Assembly (NCBI RefSeq): GCF_001447355.1
Contig: NZ_JXBW01000011.1
Span: 22,214-86,213, forward strand
Reading direction: 5' to 3'
Length of the DNA: 64,000 bases
DNA from: Alicyclobacillus tolerans
GTDB lineage: Bacteria > Bacillota > Bacilli > Alicyclobacillales > Alicyclobacillaceae
The notes beneath the pieces are model-generated. The model made no database searches, was not told where the DNA came from, and was given only the letters and a program-made list of their open reading frames with translations. This document shows positions 1 through 9,273 of this stretch, piece by piece. The translations under genes were made by a program, and so were the position numbers. Positions within the stretch are counted from its first letter, which is position 1. Each line of letters opens with the position of its first letter.

Positions 1-467
<467 letters not shown>

Positions 468-502
468 TCAGCCCAACCATAATGTTTCTATATCCGGAAC
501 AC

Positions 503-539
503 TTTTTTGAAAAATGGCGCGATCGGTAGCGATCGCGCC
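503..539 (-). terminator. Intrinsic terminator after the S9 peptidase gene
   Basis: A perfect 10-bp stem (516-525 with 530-539) and a 4-nt loop are followed on the minus strand by a T-rich run. It lies 11 nt past the stop of the peptidase gene. Confidence 0.85.
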
Positions 540-549
540 TGAGCCCCTA

Positions 550-2343
550 TTATGGGCAGCGATGTTCATCTAAGAAGTCGACAATGCGCTTGTACGCTGC
601 AATCTCATTGTCCTTTTTCATGAAACCATGCCCTTCGTCAGGAAAGACGATATATTCGACTTCTCTGCCTTGGTTGCGCAGAGCCGCAACGATTTGATCC
701 GACTCGGCCTGGACGACGCGTGGATCGTTCGCGCCTTGAATGACAAGCATCGGTTTCGTCATGCCGTCTAGGTAGGTAATCGGCGAATCTTGAATCAACC
801 GTTCACGATCCGCCGGATCGTCCGGATCGCCTAACCACTGTTTCATCATGGGCTTCCAGTGGTCTGGAACCGATTTGGCAAATGTGATCAGATTGCATGG
901 CCCAAAGATGTCGACACAGGCTTGGAAGTAATCTGCATGGCGACCGTGCAAAAGCAGAGTCATGTAGCCACCATAACTGCCGCCGACCAAAAACAGCCGG
1001 CTTCTGTCCGCCATCCCTTGACGAATCAGCCACTCTATGCTCGCGACCATGTCCAAGCGAGGACCTTCTCCCCAATCGCGCTCGACCATCTTCATAAACT
1101 TCGCGCCATAATCGCTGCTCCCACGAAAGTTCGGCGCAAATACGTTGTAGCCGCGGAGTAATAGAAATTGGAAAAACGGACGAAACGTCTTGCGTTCGGA
1201 CGCTTGTGGCCCGCCATGCGGCCAGACGACCGTATATCCGTTGGCGACCGCAGGGTTAGCCTGAAACCACAAAGCCTCAAGTTCCAAACCATCGTATGAT
1301 GGAAAGCGGACAACCTCGGCCGGCACTAACTCTGATTCAGCAACACCCATCACGCGATTGCCGGTTAACGACGTCCACGAACCGTCCGTCTTGCGCACGT
1401 ATAAATTCGAAGGTGCAATATCGCGCATCGCGCGCACGTACAAGGCACCGCTCTCCCCAATGTGCATCTCGGCGATCACGTCGGCGGGACAGGCAATCGG
1501 CGTGGCCTCAAAGTTCCTCAGATCGATCTGGAACAACGCATCCCGAACGCCATAACTGACCGAGACATAGGCCACGTTCGCTGGTTCGTGGACAACCAGT
1601 TGCTCTGCGCCGCCCCGTTCCGGTTTCCACACCTTTTCAAATTCCCCTGTATCCAAGTCGAAACGTGCGACATATGCGTCATCCTCGCCGTAATTCGTCG
1701 TGAAAACAATTTGCCGTCCGACATATTGCAAGGAGGAGACCACATGAACGACGCCTTCATCTGGTGTCAAACACCGACGTTGGTCACCTTCATGTACATG
1801 GGCCACCACGTAGGTGTTGGCATAGGTCGAGAACGTGACAAAGCTCGATTCGTCTTTTGCGACATCGGCTAAAAATGTCGGCGCTTTCGAACCTTCGTAT
1901 AAAGTCGTTTCTGAATCTGCTTCCAAGTCGTACACATAGCCGTTTAGATACATGTGATTGTCCTTATCGGAACAATAGTAGATGCGGTTTCCATCGTTAG
2001 AAATCGATGCGAGGTAATGGCGGCGACCCGGAGCCGTACGAATGGGTTGCAACGCACCGCCGTGGGGTGACACAAGGTACATTTGTACATTTTCGTCGCC
2101 GTCGTTGTCAAATCCAACAAGTACATAGCGCCCTACCGGATCAAAGCGTATGTACGCCGGCGTTTGGTCTTGCGTCGTAAGCGGATACGGGTAATGCTGA
2201 CCGAGATCAATCCCCCACACGTTATATTTGCCACTCAGGTTTGTCGAGAACGCGATGCGCGACTCGTCCTTGCTGACGGCAAACGATGTGATGGAGTACG
2301 TACGAAAAAGTTGTTCTGCGTCTGGCTTGGGTATCTGAATCAT
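550..2343 (-). CDS. S9 family prolyl oligopeptidase-like serine peptidase
   Basis: Predicted cytoplasmic protein of 597 residues. The N-terminal two thirds resembles the beta-propeller (WD40/TolB-like) lid of S9 peptidases. The C-terminal third is an alpha/beta hydrolase with GGSYGGYM (nucleophile about Ser456), an Asp in GANDPR (about 540) and a His in DEGHGF (about 572), so the catalytic triad is complete. The family cleaves short peptides, often after proline or as acylaminoacyl or dipeptidyl peptidases; the exact specificity cannot be read. The start is the ATG at 2343, 8 nt after AGGAGG; an in-frame upstream ATG lacks a comparable site. It is transcribed alone and ends at a strong terminator. 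Confidence 0.88.
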   Translation of the reverse strand: MIQIPKPDAEQLFRTYSITSFAVSKDESRIAFSTNLSGKYNVWGIDLGQHYPYPLTTQDQTPAYIRFDPVGRYVLVGFDNDGDENVQMYLVSPHGGALQPIRTAPGRRHYLASISNDGNRIYYCSDKDNHMYLNGYVYDLEADSETTLYEGSKAPTFLADVAKDESSFVTFSTYANTYVVAHVHEGDQRRCLTPDEGVVHVVSSLQYVGRQIVFTTNYGEDDAYVARFDLDTGEFEKVWKPERGGAEQLVVHEPANVAYVSVSYGVRDALFQIDLRNFEATPIACPADVIAEMHIGESGALYVRAMRDIAPSNLYVRKTDGSWTSLTGNRVMGVAESELVPAEVVRFPSYDGLELEALWFQANPAVANGYTVVWPHGGPQASERKTFRPFFQFLLLRGYNVFAPNFRGSSDYGAKFMKMVERDWGEGPRLDMVASIEWLIRQGMADRSRLFLVGGSYGGYMTLLLHGRHADYFQACVDIFGPCNLITFAKSVPDHWKPMMKQWLGDPDDPADRERLIQDSPITYLDGMTKPMLVIQGANDPRVVQAESDQIVAALRNQGREVEYIVFPDEGHGFMKKDNEIAAYKRIVDFLDEHRCP

Positions 2344-2460
2344 CAGAACGACCTCCTGCGGCGGCCCCAAGGATATTCGGAGCACACACGCCGTGAATTT
2401 TCACTGTCGCTCTGATTCTAGCACAACAACATCACAACCCGAGCAGTGTGACGAGGAATA

Positions 2461-3843
2461 TCACACCGAAGGATTCCATGATGCACACTTTTGCACGAAC
2501 TGTTTGGCCATCTTAGGATTTGACGGAAAATAGATATGCGTGTAGCCGGCGATCACGCTACCCTTGCTGAATCCTTCCGGACGTCGGTTTTCACCTTGCC
2601 GGACAACATAGGCTGGCGCCAGGCTATCATCCCGAGCGGCAATCCGCGAGTAGTGAAATTCGTGTCCACGCAACTGTCCACCCACACCGTCGAGCAACCC
2701 CCCCGGTGCCATTTCGACCTCACGATAGCCAAACCCCGCCAAGCGCTCGGTCATTTCTACAGACACCGGCAACACACCCGCCATGGCAAACCGTTTTCCC
2801 GCCCTATCGATGATGGCGTCAGCGAGTAACATCATACCACCACATTCGGCCCAAACCGGCATCCCCGCTGTCACTGCGGCACGCAGGCTGGCAAAGGCTT
2901 TGTCGGCCTGCGTCAAACGCGCCAAGTGTACCTCTGGGAAGCCACCTCCAAGATATAGCCCATGTGCGCCCTGTGGCACAGGTTCGTTTGCCAAAGGCCG
3001 AAACGGCAACAGTTCCGCTCCATAGAAGCGAAGCAAATCCAGATTCTCTTGATAATAAAAGTTGAACGCCTCATCTTGTGCAATCGCGATCCTGGTCGTC
3101 GGCGTTGTCGCGGCTCCCGCAAATAATCGAGGTGCCTGAGCTGTCCACGCGTTCGCTGTGTGCGCAAGTCGGGACACCTCTTCAATGTTCACCGTCCGTT
3201 CGAGACTTAGCGCCAGCCCATCCAGCCATTCGTCGAGACTCTTTTGTTCCGCAGCAGGAACCAAGCCAAGATGGCGCTCGGGAAGCGTTAAATCTGCGTT
3301 CGTCGGTAGATAGCCGACCACTGGCACACCACATGAAGACTCAATGGCCGTCCGCACAAGCGCAAAATGCCCCGCTCCCGCCACTCGGTTTGCGATCACG
3401 CCAGCGATCTTCACCTGCGGATCAAACGTTTGAAAGCCGTGCACCAGCGCGGCAGCGCTCCGAGCGCTCGCTGCTGCGTCGATGACGAGGAGCACCGGCG
3501 CCTCAAGTAGCGTGCAAACGGCCGCAGTGCTACCCATGTTGGACAACGGATCCTTGCCGTCAAACAAACCCATCACGCCTTCGATGACCGAGATGTCGCT
3601 CGTTTGGCTGGCGCGATCAAAGATTTCGCGCACGATGTCTGCATGTGTCATCCATGTATCGAGGTTATACCCCGCACGTCCGGTTGCTACCGCGTGATAC
3701 GAAGGATCGATATAATCTGGACCAACCTTAAAGCCCTGAACGCGCAGTCCGCCTCGAGACAATGCGCGCATCAGGGCAATGGCAATCGTCGTCTTGCCGA
3801 CACCGCTATGGGTGCCGGCGACAACTAAACGAGGGCGATTCAT
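2461..3843 (-). CDS. cbiA: Cobyrinate a,c-diamide synthase
   Basis: About 460 residues. The N-terminal P-loop AGTHSGVGKTT and the FKVGPDYIDP segment are typical of CbiA/CobB. The C-terminal half is a class I glutamine amidotransferase with GLYLGGGFPE, the nucleophile Cys in WAECGG, and a His in EFHYS. The enzyme amidates the a and c side chains of cobyrinic acid using ATP and glutamine during B12 synthesis. The ATG at 3843 sits 7 nt after GGAGG; a GTG one codon earlier is also possible. No other cobalamin gene is nearby, so it may serve a scattered pathway or salvage. Confidence 0.92.
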   Translation of the reverse strand: MNRPRLVVAGTHSGVGKTTIAIALMRALSRGGLRVQGFKVGPDYIDPSYHAVATGRAGYNLDTWMTHADIVREIFDRASQTSDISVIEGVMGLFDGKDPLSNMGSTAAVCTLLEAPVLLVIDAAASARSAAALVHGFQTFDPQVKIAGVIANRVAGAGHFALVRTAIESSCGVPVVGYLPTNADLTLPERHLGLVPAAEQKSLDEWLDGLALSLERTVNIEEVSRLAHTANAWTAQAPRLFAGAATTPTTRIAIAQDEAFNFYYQENLDLLRFYGAELLPFRPLANEPVPQGAHGLYLGGGFPEVHLARLTQADKAFASLRAAVTAGMPVWAECGGMMLLADAIIDRAGKRFAMAGVLPVSVEMTERLAGFGYREVEMAPGGLLDGVGGQLRGHEFHYSRIAARDDSLAPAYVVRQGENRRPEGFSKGSVIAGYTHIYFPSNPKMAKQFVQKCASWNPSV

Positions 3844-3878
3844 CACGTGACCTCCGAATTTGGCTTCAAGTGATCAGA

Positions 3879-4613
3879 TCACTGATAGCCACGACTCCAC
3901 TTGTAATATTGCACAGCCGGGCGGTATACGCACATCAATAACCCAACAATCCCGACGAAGCGGAACAGTGGTACAATCGCGTGACAAGCCACAAAGACAA
4001 GCATCGCAAAGTATTGTTCACCAATAATAAAGCCGCGAAACGGCACAAAACTCCGAAGGCGCTGGGCCCGCCCAAAGCCGGTCATGCGCCCGGTCTCGGG
4101 CGCTGTCGATGACGCCAACGCGCCATCCGGGGTTGCCGCGACCGCTCGCGGCTTAAAGTGAATCTGCCCGTAGTATTCGAGCAAGTATAGGCTGAACAAC
4201 GCGATCACGGCCCATTTCCACACTGTCAGATCGCGATCGTGAAAGCGAGTGTAACCATAAGCCAAGCTGAAATATATCGCAAATTCCTTGATCCGATCCG
4301 ATACCTGATCCAGCCAGCCGCCAACAGGCGAAAACTGTTGTTTATAACGCGCGAGCTGACCATCTGCGCAATCGAACACATACGAAACCTGAACGAAGAC
4401 GAGACCAGCAACAACATAAGGACGCAGGCCAACGGCAAAACCTACGCAGCCGATCAGACATAAAAACATGGAAAACAGCGTAATTTCATTCGGTTTAATG
4501 CGCGTGTTGCGAATCAAATACACGAGCCGAATCGACAGCGGATAATAAATGTAATTTGTCCAGACATCGATGGGCCGTTTGGCGCATGCATTGATCTTTG
4601 CAAGCTCAGACAT
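3879..4613 (-). CDS. CDP-alcohol phosphatidyltransferase family membrane protein
   Basis: Integral membrane protein of 244 residues with several hydrophobic helices. It carries a complete CDP-alcohol phosphotransferase signature: DCADGQLAR, eight residues, then GGWLDQVSD, supplying the metal-binding aspartates. Enzymes of this family move a phospho-alcohol from a CDP donor to a hydroxyl acceptor, as in phosphatidylglycerol phosphate, phosphatidylinositol or di-inositol phosphate synthesis. Its ATG overlaps the end of the nucleotidyltransferase gene by 8 bp, so the two are translationally coupled and probably act in sequence. The alcohol and acceptor are unknown. A longer frame reaches upstream but lies inside the neighbouring gene. 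Confidence 0.87.
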   Translation of the reverse strand: MSELAKINACAKRPIDVWTNYIYYPLSIRLVYLIRNTRIKPNEITLFSMFLCLIGCVGFAVGLRPYVVAGLVFVQVSYVFDCADGQLARYKQQFSPVGGWLDQVSDRIKEFAIYFSLAYGYTRFHDRDLTVWKWAVIALFSLYLLEYYGQIHFKPRAVAATPDGALASSTAPETGRMTGFGRAQRLRSFVPFRGFIIGEQYFAMLVFVACHAIVPLFRFVGIVGLLMCVYRPAVQYYKWSRGYQ

Positions 4614-5364
4614 GCGCGTTCTCCTCCTCGGCGTCCACCAAGTGCTGGACAACCTGTTCCGTCGCAAACGCGTAGTCTTCGGGAAAGTCGATCTCGACAC
4701 ATGGCAACCCTGTGATGTCGACAGGGATCATATCGGATTTATCGGCCATGGCATCCAGCGCGTACTCGAAGAACTTCATCTCGTTCCCAGCGACGGCGAG
4801 ATCCAGCACCTGCTGCCGAAAACGGCGGGCGAAGTCACCTGTAAATTTTGCAACACCAATGAACTCACCTTCGCAGTGTTCTGGATTGAGATGTTTGCCA
4901 ATCTCAGCGACTCGACCGTGCTCGACGACGACTTTCACCTCTTCGTCGCGACATTGCTTTTTATCAATAGCGAGGAACCCGCCATCGATACCTGCCTGCA
5001 AACGCTGAAGAATCCGCTTGTCGTACACGACATCGGCATTCATATAGTAAAAATCGCCATCCCACACGAGTAGAGCTTCTTTCAGTGAGAACAAGGTGTT
5101 CGTTCGCTCGTACGCGGGATTTTCGACATAGCGGACAGAAAATGACGGATGGTGAAGTTTGATATGTTCTTGAATCATTTCCTTGCGGTACCCGACGACC
5201 ACAACTAAATCGGAGACACCAACAGCTTGTAAGGCTTCGAGCTGCCAATCCAAAATCGCTTTAGGACCGACTTTAAGTAGGCATTTCGGACGATCCTCCG
5301 TTAGCGGACGCAAACGGGTTGACATCCCAGCGGCCAAGATCACGGCGATTGGTTTCATAATCAA
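4606..5364 (-). CDS. Sugar/alcohol-phosphate nucleotidyltransferase (CTP type likely)
   Basis: 252 residues, a single nucleotidyltransferase domain. AVILAAGMSTRLRPLT near the N-terminus is the nucleotide-binding loop, and RPKCLL supplies the conserved Lys. Downstream motifs such as YMNADVVYD fit the metal-binding Asp. The family makes NDP-sugars or CDP-alcohols. Coupling to a CDP-alcohol phosphotransferase suggests a CDP-activated product, such as CDP-inositol, CDP-choline or CDP-ethanolamine; this is inference from context. The start is uncertain: a TTG at 5364 has GGGGGA 5-6 nt upstream, and an ATG at 5358 is the alternative. Confidence 0.85.
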   Translation of the reverse strand: MIMKPIAVILAAGMSTRLRPLTEDRPKCLLKVGPKAILDWQLEALQAVGVSDLVVVVGYRKEMIQEHIKLHHPSFSVRYVENPAYERTNTLFSLKEALLVWDGDFYYMNADVVYDKRILQRLQAGIDGGFLAIDKKQCRDEEVKVVVEHGRVAEIGKHLNPEHCEGEFIGVAKFTGDFARRFRQQVLDLAVAGNEMKFFEYALDAMADKSDMIPVDITGLPCVEIDFPEDYAFATEQVVQHLVDAEEENAHV

Positions 5365-5650
5365 ACGATTCCCCCATGAATCGACAGGTTTTGTCTATCT
5401 AGTTATCTCGGCAACAAGATCGATAAATTACTATAATTCACACCACCTCAAAAAAGGTTCAATTTTTGAGGCAAAATGAATATAGACGGCTTTAAGCAGC
5501 CATTCGTTCACCCGAAATCTACGGTTACCAGATTTCGATAAAGTGTAATTCGTGTCGAATATGACGCAAATCGGTCGAACGGTCAACATGGTGATGACGT
5601 CATGACAACCTTTTATTTGACAAAGTACCACGGTTTTTTTGACAATTAGA

Positions 5651-5667
5651 TGTGAGGTTTTCTTACA
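5651..5667. promoter_or_regulatory. GlnR/TnrA-type nitrogen control box
   Basis: TGTGAGGTTTTCTTACA matches the Bacillus GlnR/TnrA consensus TGTNAN7TNACA at every fixed position. It sits 8 bp upstream of the -35 of the glutamine synthetase promoter, so nitrogen-responsive control of glnA is likely. Confidence 0.8.
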
Positions 5668-5674
5668 TAAAGCG

Positions 5675-5703
5675 TTGACGCATCTCTCTGGTGTTTCTAT
5701 AAT
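5675..5703 (+). promoter_or_regulatory. Sigma-A promoter of glutamine synthetase
   Basis: TTGACG at 5675-5680, a 17-bp spacer and TATAAT at 5698-5703. It precedes the ribosome binding site AGGGGGAG and the TTG start at 5752. Confidence 0.85.
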
Positions 5704-5751
5704 GTTTGCAGTCAGATGCAGATACGTTCATTCTTTAGGGGGAGTGGAACT

Positions 5752-7173
5752 TTGACACCGCGCGACGTTTTAGAACTAATGAAGCAACACAATGTGGAAA
5801 TGGTCGATTTTCGCATTGTTGACGTACCGGGCCGTCAACATCACGTAACCATACCGGCCGTTGAAGTTGATGAAGACATGTTGACCAATGGCATCGCCTT
5901 CGACGGATCGAGCATTCAAGGTTTTCGTGGAATTGAAGACAGCGACATGGTGATGCGACCTGTCTTGGAGACAGCATTTGTCGATCCGTTTATGGCTGCC
6001 CCCACTTTGGCTGTATCGTGCAATGTGTTTGAGCCTAATGGCACACGTTTTGAACGCGATCCTCGTTATATCGCTGAAAAAGCGGAAGCGTATCTGGCGT
6101 CCAGCGGCATTGCGACGACAGCATACTTTGGTCCTGAACTCGAATTCTTTATCTTTGACGACGTGCGCTTTGAGTCGAGCAATCGCGGCGCTTTCTACGC
6201 TGTTGATTCCGAGGAAGCGATGTGGAACACGGGGAATGGTGAAAAGAACCTCGGTTATCAAGTGAAAAACAAGGGTGGCTACTTCCCTGTCCCTCCTATC
6301 GATACTCAGCAGGACATCCGCACAGAAATGGTTAAAGAATTGATGAACGCAGGTATTCGCGTCGAACGTCACCATCATGAGGTCGCAACCGCAGGGCAGG
6401 CGGAAATCAACTTCCGTTTCAATACCCTCACACGTACGGCTGACACCGTGATGACCTATAAATACATCATCCGCAACGTAGCGCGGAAATACGGAAAAAC
6501 GGTCACCTTCATGCCAAAACCCGTATTCGGTGATAACGGTTCGGGTATGCACGTTCACCAAAGCCTGTTCGACGGTGATACGCCGCTCTTTTTTGAACAA
6601 GACCGTTACGGAAACATGAGCGACATCGCCCTTCACTATATCGCAGGCATTTTGCACCACGCACCCGCAATTCTGGCTTTCTCGAATCCGAGTACGAATT
6701 CGTATAAGCGTTTGGTTCCAGGTTATGAAGCACCTGTAAATTTGGTCTTTTCAAAGGGCAATCGCAGCGCTGCCGTTCGCGTCCCGGTCGCCGTCGTTTC
6801 GCCAAAAACAGCACGTATTGAGTTCCGCACTCCGGACTGCACAGCCAACCCATATCTTGCATTCGCAGCTATGTTGATGGCCGGTATCGACGGCATTCGT
6901 CGCAAGCTGGATCCGACGGCACTTGGCTATGGCCCCATCAACAAGAACATCTACGAGTTGGACGCGGACGAAAAGGCAAAAATCCGCAGCGTTCCAGGTT
7001 CGTTGGAAGAATCTTTGCAGGCTCTGGAAGCAGATTACGAATTCCTTCTCGAAGGCGGAGTCTTTACGAAGGACTTTATCCACGCTTGGATCGACTTTAA
7101 GCGTACGAATGAGGTTGCCCCCATGCACCTGCGTCCGCATCCATACGAGTTCCAACTCTATTACGACCTATAA
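5752..7173 (+). CDS. glnA: Glutamine synthetase, GSI-beta-like
   Basis: 473 residues. It joins ammonia to glutamate using ATP in the cytoplasm. Visible signatures are FDGSSIQGF, PELEFF, the ATP-binding stretch KPVFGDNGSGMHVHQS and the glutamate flap NRSAAVRVP. It has the longer GSI-beta architecture with the insertion ending NKGGYFPVPP and a Tyr in NKNIYEL at the position of the adenylylated Tyr of enterobacterial enzymes. Bacilli usually carry the shorter GSI-alpha form, so this type is unusual here. The start is the TTG at 5752, 7 nt after AGGGGGAG; an ATG 12 codons upstream lacks a site. It has its own promoter and GlnR box, and a terminator at 7197-7226. Confidence 0.95.
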   Translation: MTPRDVLELMKQHNVEMVDFRIVDVPGRQHHVTIPAVEVDEDMLTNGIAFDGSSIQGFRGIEDSDMVMRPVLETAFVDPFMAAPTLAVSCNVFEPNGTRFERDPRYIAEKAEAYLASSGIATTAYFGPELEFFIFDDVRFESSNRGAFYAVDSEEAMWNTGNGEKNLGYQVKNKGGYFPVPPIDTQQDIRTEMVKELMNAGIRVERHHHEVATAGQAEINFRFNTLTRTADTVMTYKYIIRNVARKYGKTVTFMPKPVFGDNGSGMHVHQSLFDGDTPLFFEQDRYGNMSDIALHYIAGILHHAPAILAFSNPSTNSYKRLVPGYEAPVNLVFSKGNRSAAVRVPVAVVSPKTARIEFRTPDCTANPYLAFAAMLMAGIDGIRRKLDPTALGYGPINKNIYELDADEKAKIRSVPGSLEESLQALEADYEFLLEGGVFTKDFIHAWIDFKRTNEVAPMHLRPHPYEFQLYYDL

Positions 7174-7196
7174 TCTAGAGCGAGCTTCTCGTGTAC

Positions 7197-7226
7197 AATC
7201 ACCCGCCATCATGTGGCGGGTGATTT
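7197..7226 (+). terminator. Intrinsic terminator after glnA
   Basis: A perfect 12-bp stem (7197-7208 with 7214-7225), a 5-nt loop and a short T run, 23 bp after the glnA stop. Confidence 0.85.
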
Positions 7227-7276
7227 GCTACTCTGCCCAAGGCCCGTCTTCTTTCACGAATGCGCGATAACTTCGC

Positions 7277-7804
7277 TCATCGATACATAAGAGGTGCTAA
7301 AGCACACAGCAAAGCGTCACGAAACATGTCCGCCCTGCGAACGGCTCCCCGTGTCAGAATGCCAATGGTTCCTTCCTGCTTACGAACCCCGCGCCTTCCG
7401 GCCCATGTGTCGATGACGTCGCCAAGTTCCTTGCCGTTGTCCAATTCGCTCGCAATCTCGCGTGGAAGCGGAAGCCTTAAGCCACCGCCAAGGCCTTCTT
7501 GCCCCGAGTGCGTGATCGCACACGCCCAATTGCACAAGAACATTCCCCACTCCGTCCGCTGAATACCGCCCTCCAGACCAATACCGACATCCGCTTGTCC
7601 TTGCCGCAACGCTGCTAATGCGCGATTGCGTGCTCCCTGCAAGGTTTCCTTATCCGTTTGCGGTTGCGCCGACACACCCGAAGGCACATCTATGGATACG
7701 ATCTCAACGGGTATCGCAAGGGCTGCAAAGGCGAGCTCAACGGCTTTCATTTTCGCAGGATTGGTCGATCCAACTGCTATCTTCCATATATCCCTGGTTT
7801 CCAT
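7277..7804 (-). CDS. DUF84 / inosine-xanthosine triphosphatase family protein
   Basis: 175 residues. AVGSTNPAKMKAVELAF at the N-terminus and GLEGGI in the middle are typical of the YjjX/DUF84 family. Characterised members hydrolyse non-canonical purine triphosphates (ITP, XTP) and so cleanse the nucleotide pool. A site AAGGGGG lies 7 nt before the ATG. It converges on glnA. Family assignment is firm; activity is inferred from relatives. Confidence 0.85.
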   Translation of the reverse strand: METRDIWKIAVGSTNPAKMKAVELAFAALAIPVEIVSIDVPSGVSAQPQTDKETLQGARNRALAALRQGQADVGIGLEGGIQRTEWGMFLCNWACAITHSGQEGLGGGLRLPLPREIASELDNGKELGDVIDTWAGRRGVRKQEGTIGILTRGAVRRADMFRDALLCALAPLMYR

Positions 7805-7948
7805 TTGTGTTCCCCCTTGTTGATTCGACCATCAACCATTGTAGCACGAGCGCAAGCTGCTCTTTCTTCAACACCCGTCTAGCCAATATTCGAGAAGCCA
7901 AGATTGCGGTATGATAGACATGCGTTTTCCCTACTCAGGAGGTTGCGA

Positions 7949-9217
7949 TTGTTGAATACCGAAACGCTTCGATACGATGTGGTCATCGTCGGCGGCGGCA
8001 GCGCCGGCGTGGCGGCGGCGGTGGGCGCTGCCAGTTTAGGAGCGAACACGCTGCTCCTTGAAAAGAATCCATACTTCGGTGGTGCGGCTACACATTCTTC
8101 GGTGCTGACCATCTGTGGCTTATTTGCCCAACAAGAGCCTCTGCTGCAAGTGGTCGGCGGCGTTGGCCAAAGATTTCTCGAGAAACTGCGGGATTTGGGG
8201 CGGTACGATGGGCCGATTCGAAATCCGGGATCCGGCAACGTGATCGTTTTGCTCGATGGAGAAACGACCAAATATGCATTCGATCAGCTGGTGCTGGAGG
8301 CTGGTGTGACGCCGCGCTTACACACAACCGTTATCGGAGCCGAAGTTGACAGTCAGCAGCGTCTTCGCTCCATCACGTGTTTTCAGCATGGCGGCACGTT
8401 TCGAATTGAGGCGGAGGCTTTCGTGGATGCGAGTGGAGAGGCCGACTTGGCTGCATTTTGCGGCAATCAGGTGCGTTTTGGCGACGACGAAGGCCACGTC
8501 CAGGCGGGTACGCTCGTGATGCAATTTGGCGGGGTCTCGCCTGATATCGCACTCCACCGGCATCAGTTTACCGCAGCGATTTGGCAAGCAAAGCGCGCTG
8601 GCGTTGAAGATTTGACTAAGGACAGAGGGATGGTTGTCCGCTTAACGGGGTCCCATCATGTGCTTGCATTGTTTGCAGACGAACGGGTGGATGGACTCGA
8701 CAGCGCGAGCTTGACGGCGGCAGAGATGTCTGCACGCCGCCAGGCGTGGGCCTATCTCGATGCCTTTCGCAAATACGTCCCTGGCTTTAAAGACGCCTTT
8801 CTCGTACAGACCGGACCCGCCATTGGCGTGCGGGAGACGCGGCACATTGACGGCGAATACCGATTGGCTGGTGAAGAAGCGCTGGCGGGAGCCCGTTTTC
8901 CGGATGCCATCGCGCGTGGCGGCTGGCCCGTCGAGATTCACGAACCTGGTGAGGCAGCGCGCTACAAGCACATTCAGGATAAGTCGTATTACGAGATACC
9001 CCTACGCTCGCTGAAGGCCAAACAGGTTGAAAATCTCTGGTGCGCGGGAAGAGTCATTGATTGTGACCGCATTGCGTTTGCTTCTGCCCGCGTGATGGGT
9101 ACTGCGTTTGCTACCGGGCACGCTGCCGGTATTGCTGCTGCGCTGTATGCAGGGCTCGGCGAGGCGAATGCCCGCGACGTGCGGAAAGAACTTATTCGAC
9201 AAAACGCCATTGTCTAA
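7949..9217 (+). CDS. FAD-dependent oxidoreductase
   Basis: About 422 residues. The N-terminus carries a dinucleotide-binding motif VVIVGGGSAGVAAA followed by LLEKNPYFGG, placing FAD on the first Rossmann fold. DASGEADLAAF and a C-terminal block with LWCAGRVIDCD fit the FAD-dependent oxidoreductases of the Pfam FAD_oxidored group. No substrate can be named. Either of two adjacent TTG codons (7949 or 7952) follows AGGAGG at 6 or 9 nt. It is a single gene with a strong terminator. Confidence 0.85.
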   Translation: MLNTETLRYDVVIVGGGSAGVAAAVGAASLGANTLLLEKNPYFGGAATHSSVLTICGLFAQQEPLLQVVGGVGQRFLEKLRDLGRYDGPIRNPGSGNVIVLLDGETTKYAFDQLVLEAGVTPRLHTTVIGAEVDSQQRLRSITCFQHGGTFRIEAEAFVDASGEADLAAFCGNQVRFGDDEGHVQAGTLVMQFGGVSPDIALHRHQFTAAIWQAKRAGVEDLTKDRGMVVRLTGSHHVLALFADERVDGLDSASLTAAEMSARRQAWAYLDAFRKYVPGFKDAFLVQTGPAIGVRETRHIDGEYRLAGEEALAGARFPDAIARGGWPVEIHEPGEAARYKHIQDKSYYEIPLRSLKAKQVENLWCAGRVIDCDRIAFASARVMGTAFATGHAAGIAAALYAGLGEANARDVRKELIRQNAIV

Positions 9218-9220
9218 CGT

Positions 9221-9259
9221 ATAAGGGGCACAGTGCCTTCTGACCACTGTGCCCCTTAT
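9221..9259. terminator. Bidirectional hairpin between convergent genes
   Basis: A perfect 15-bp stem (9221-9235 with 9245-9259) with a 9-nt loop lies between the convergent oxidoreductase and Nramp genes. There is no long T run on either side, so efficiency is uncertain. Confidence 0.75.
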
Positions 9260-9273
9260 TCATCTCCCCGTTC

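Larger units (their letters stand above)
5365..5751. other. Intergenic control region between the nucleotidyltransferase and glutamine synthetase
   Basis: 387 bp without a convincing gene, lying between divergent genes. The glnA-proximal third holds a GlnR/TnrA-type box and a strong sigma-A promoter, annotated separately. Two further TTGACA-like hexamers (about 5617 and 5638) could be the -35 of a second promoter. A perfect palindrome ATGACGTCAT lies at 5594-5603. No clear promoter was found for the minus-strand pair. Confidence 0.6.

Noticed and set aside
5594..5603. Palindrome ATGACGTCAT as a regulator site
   Set aside because: A single short palindrome far from the promoter; chance is likely. 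The nearby match to the GlnR pattern is incomplete.
5776..6660. A 294-codon minus-strand frame inside glnA
   Set aside because: Antisense shadow of a highly conserved gene; no ribosome site and no recognisable domain.
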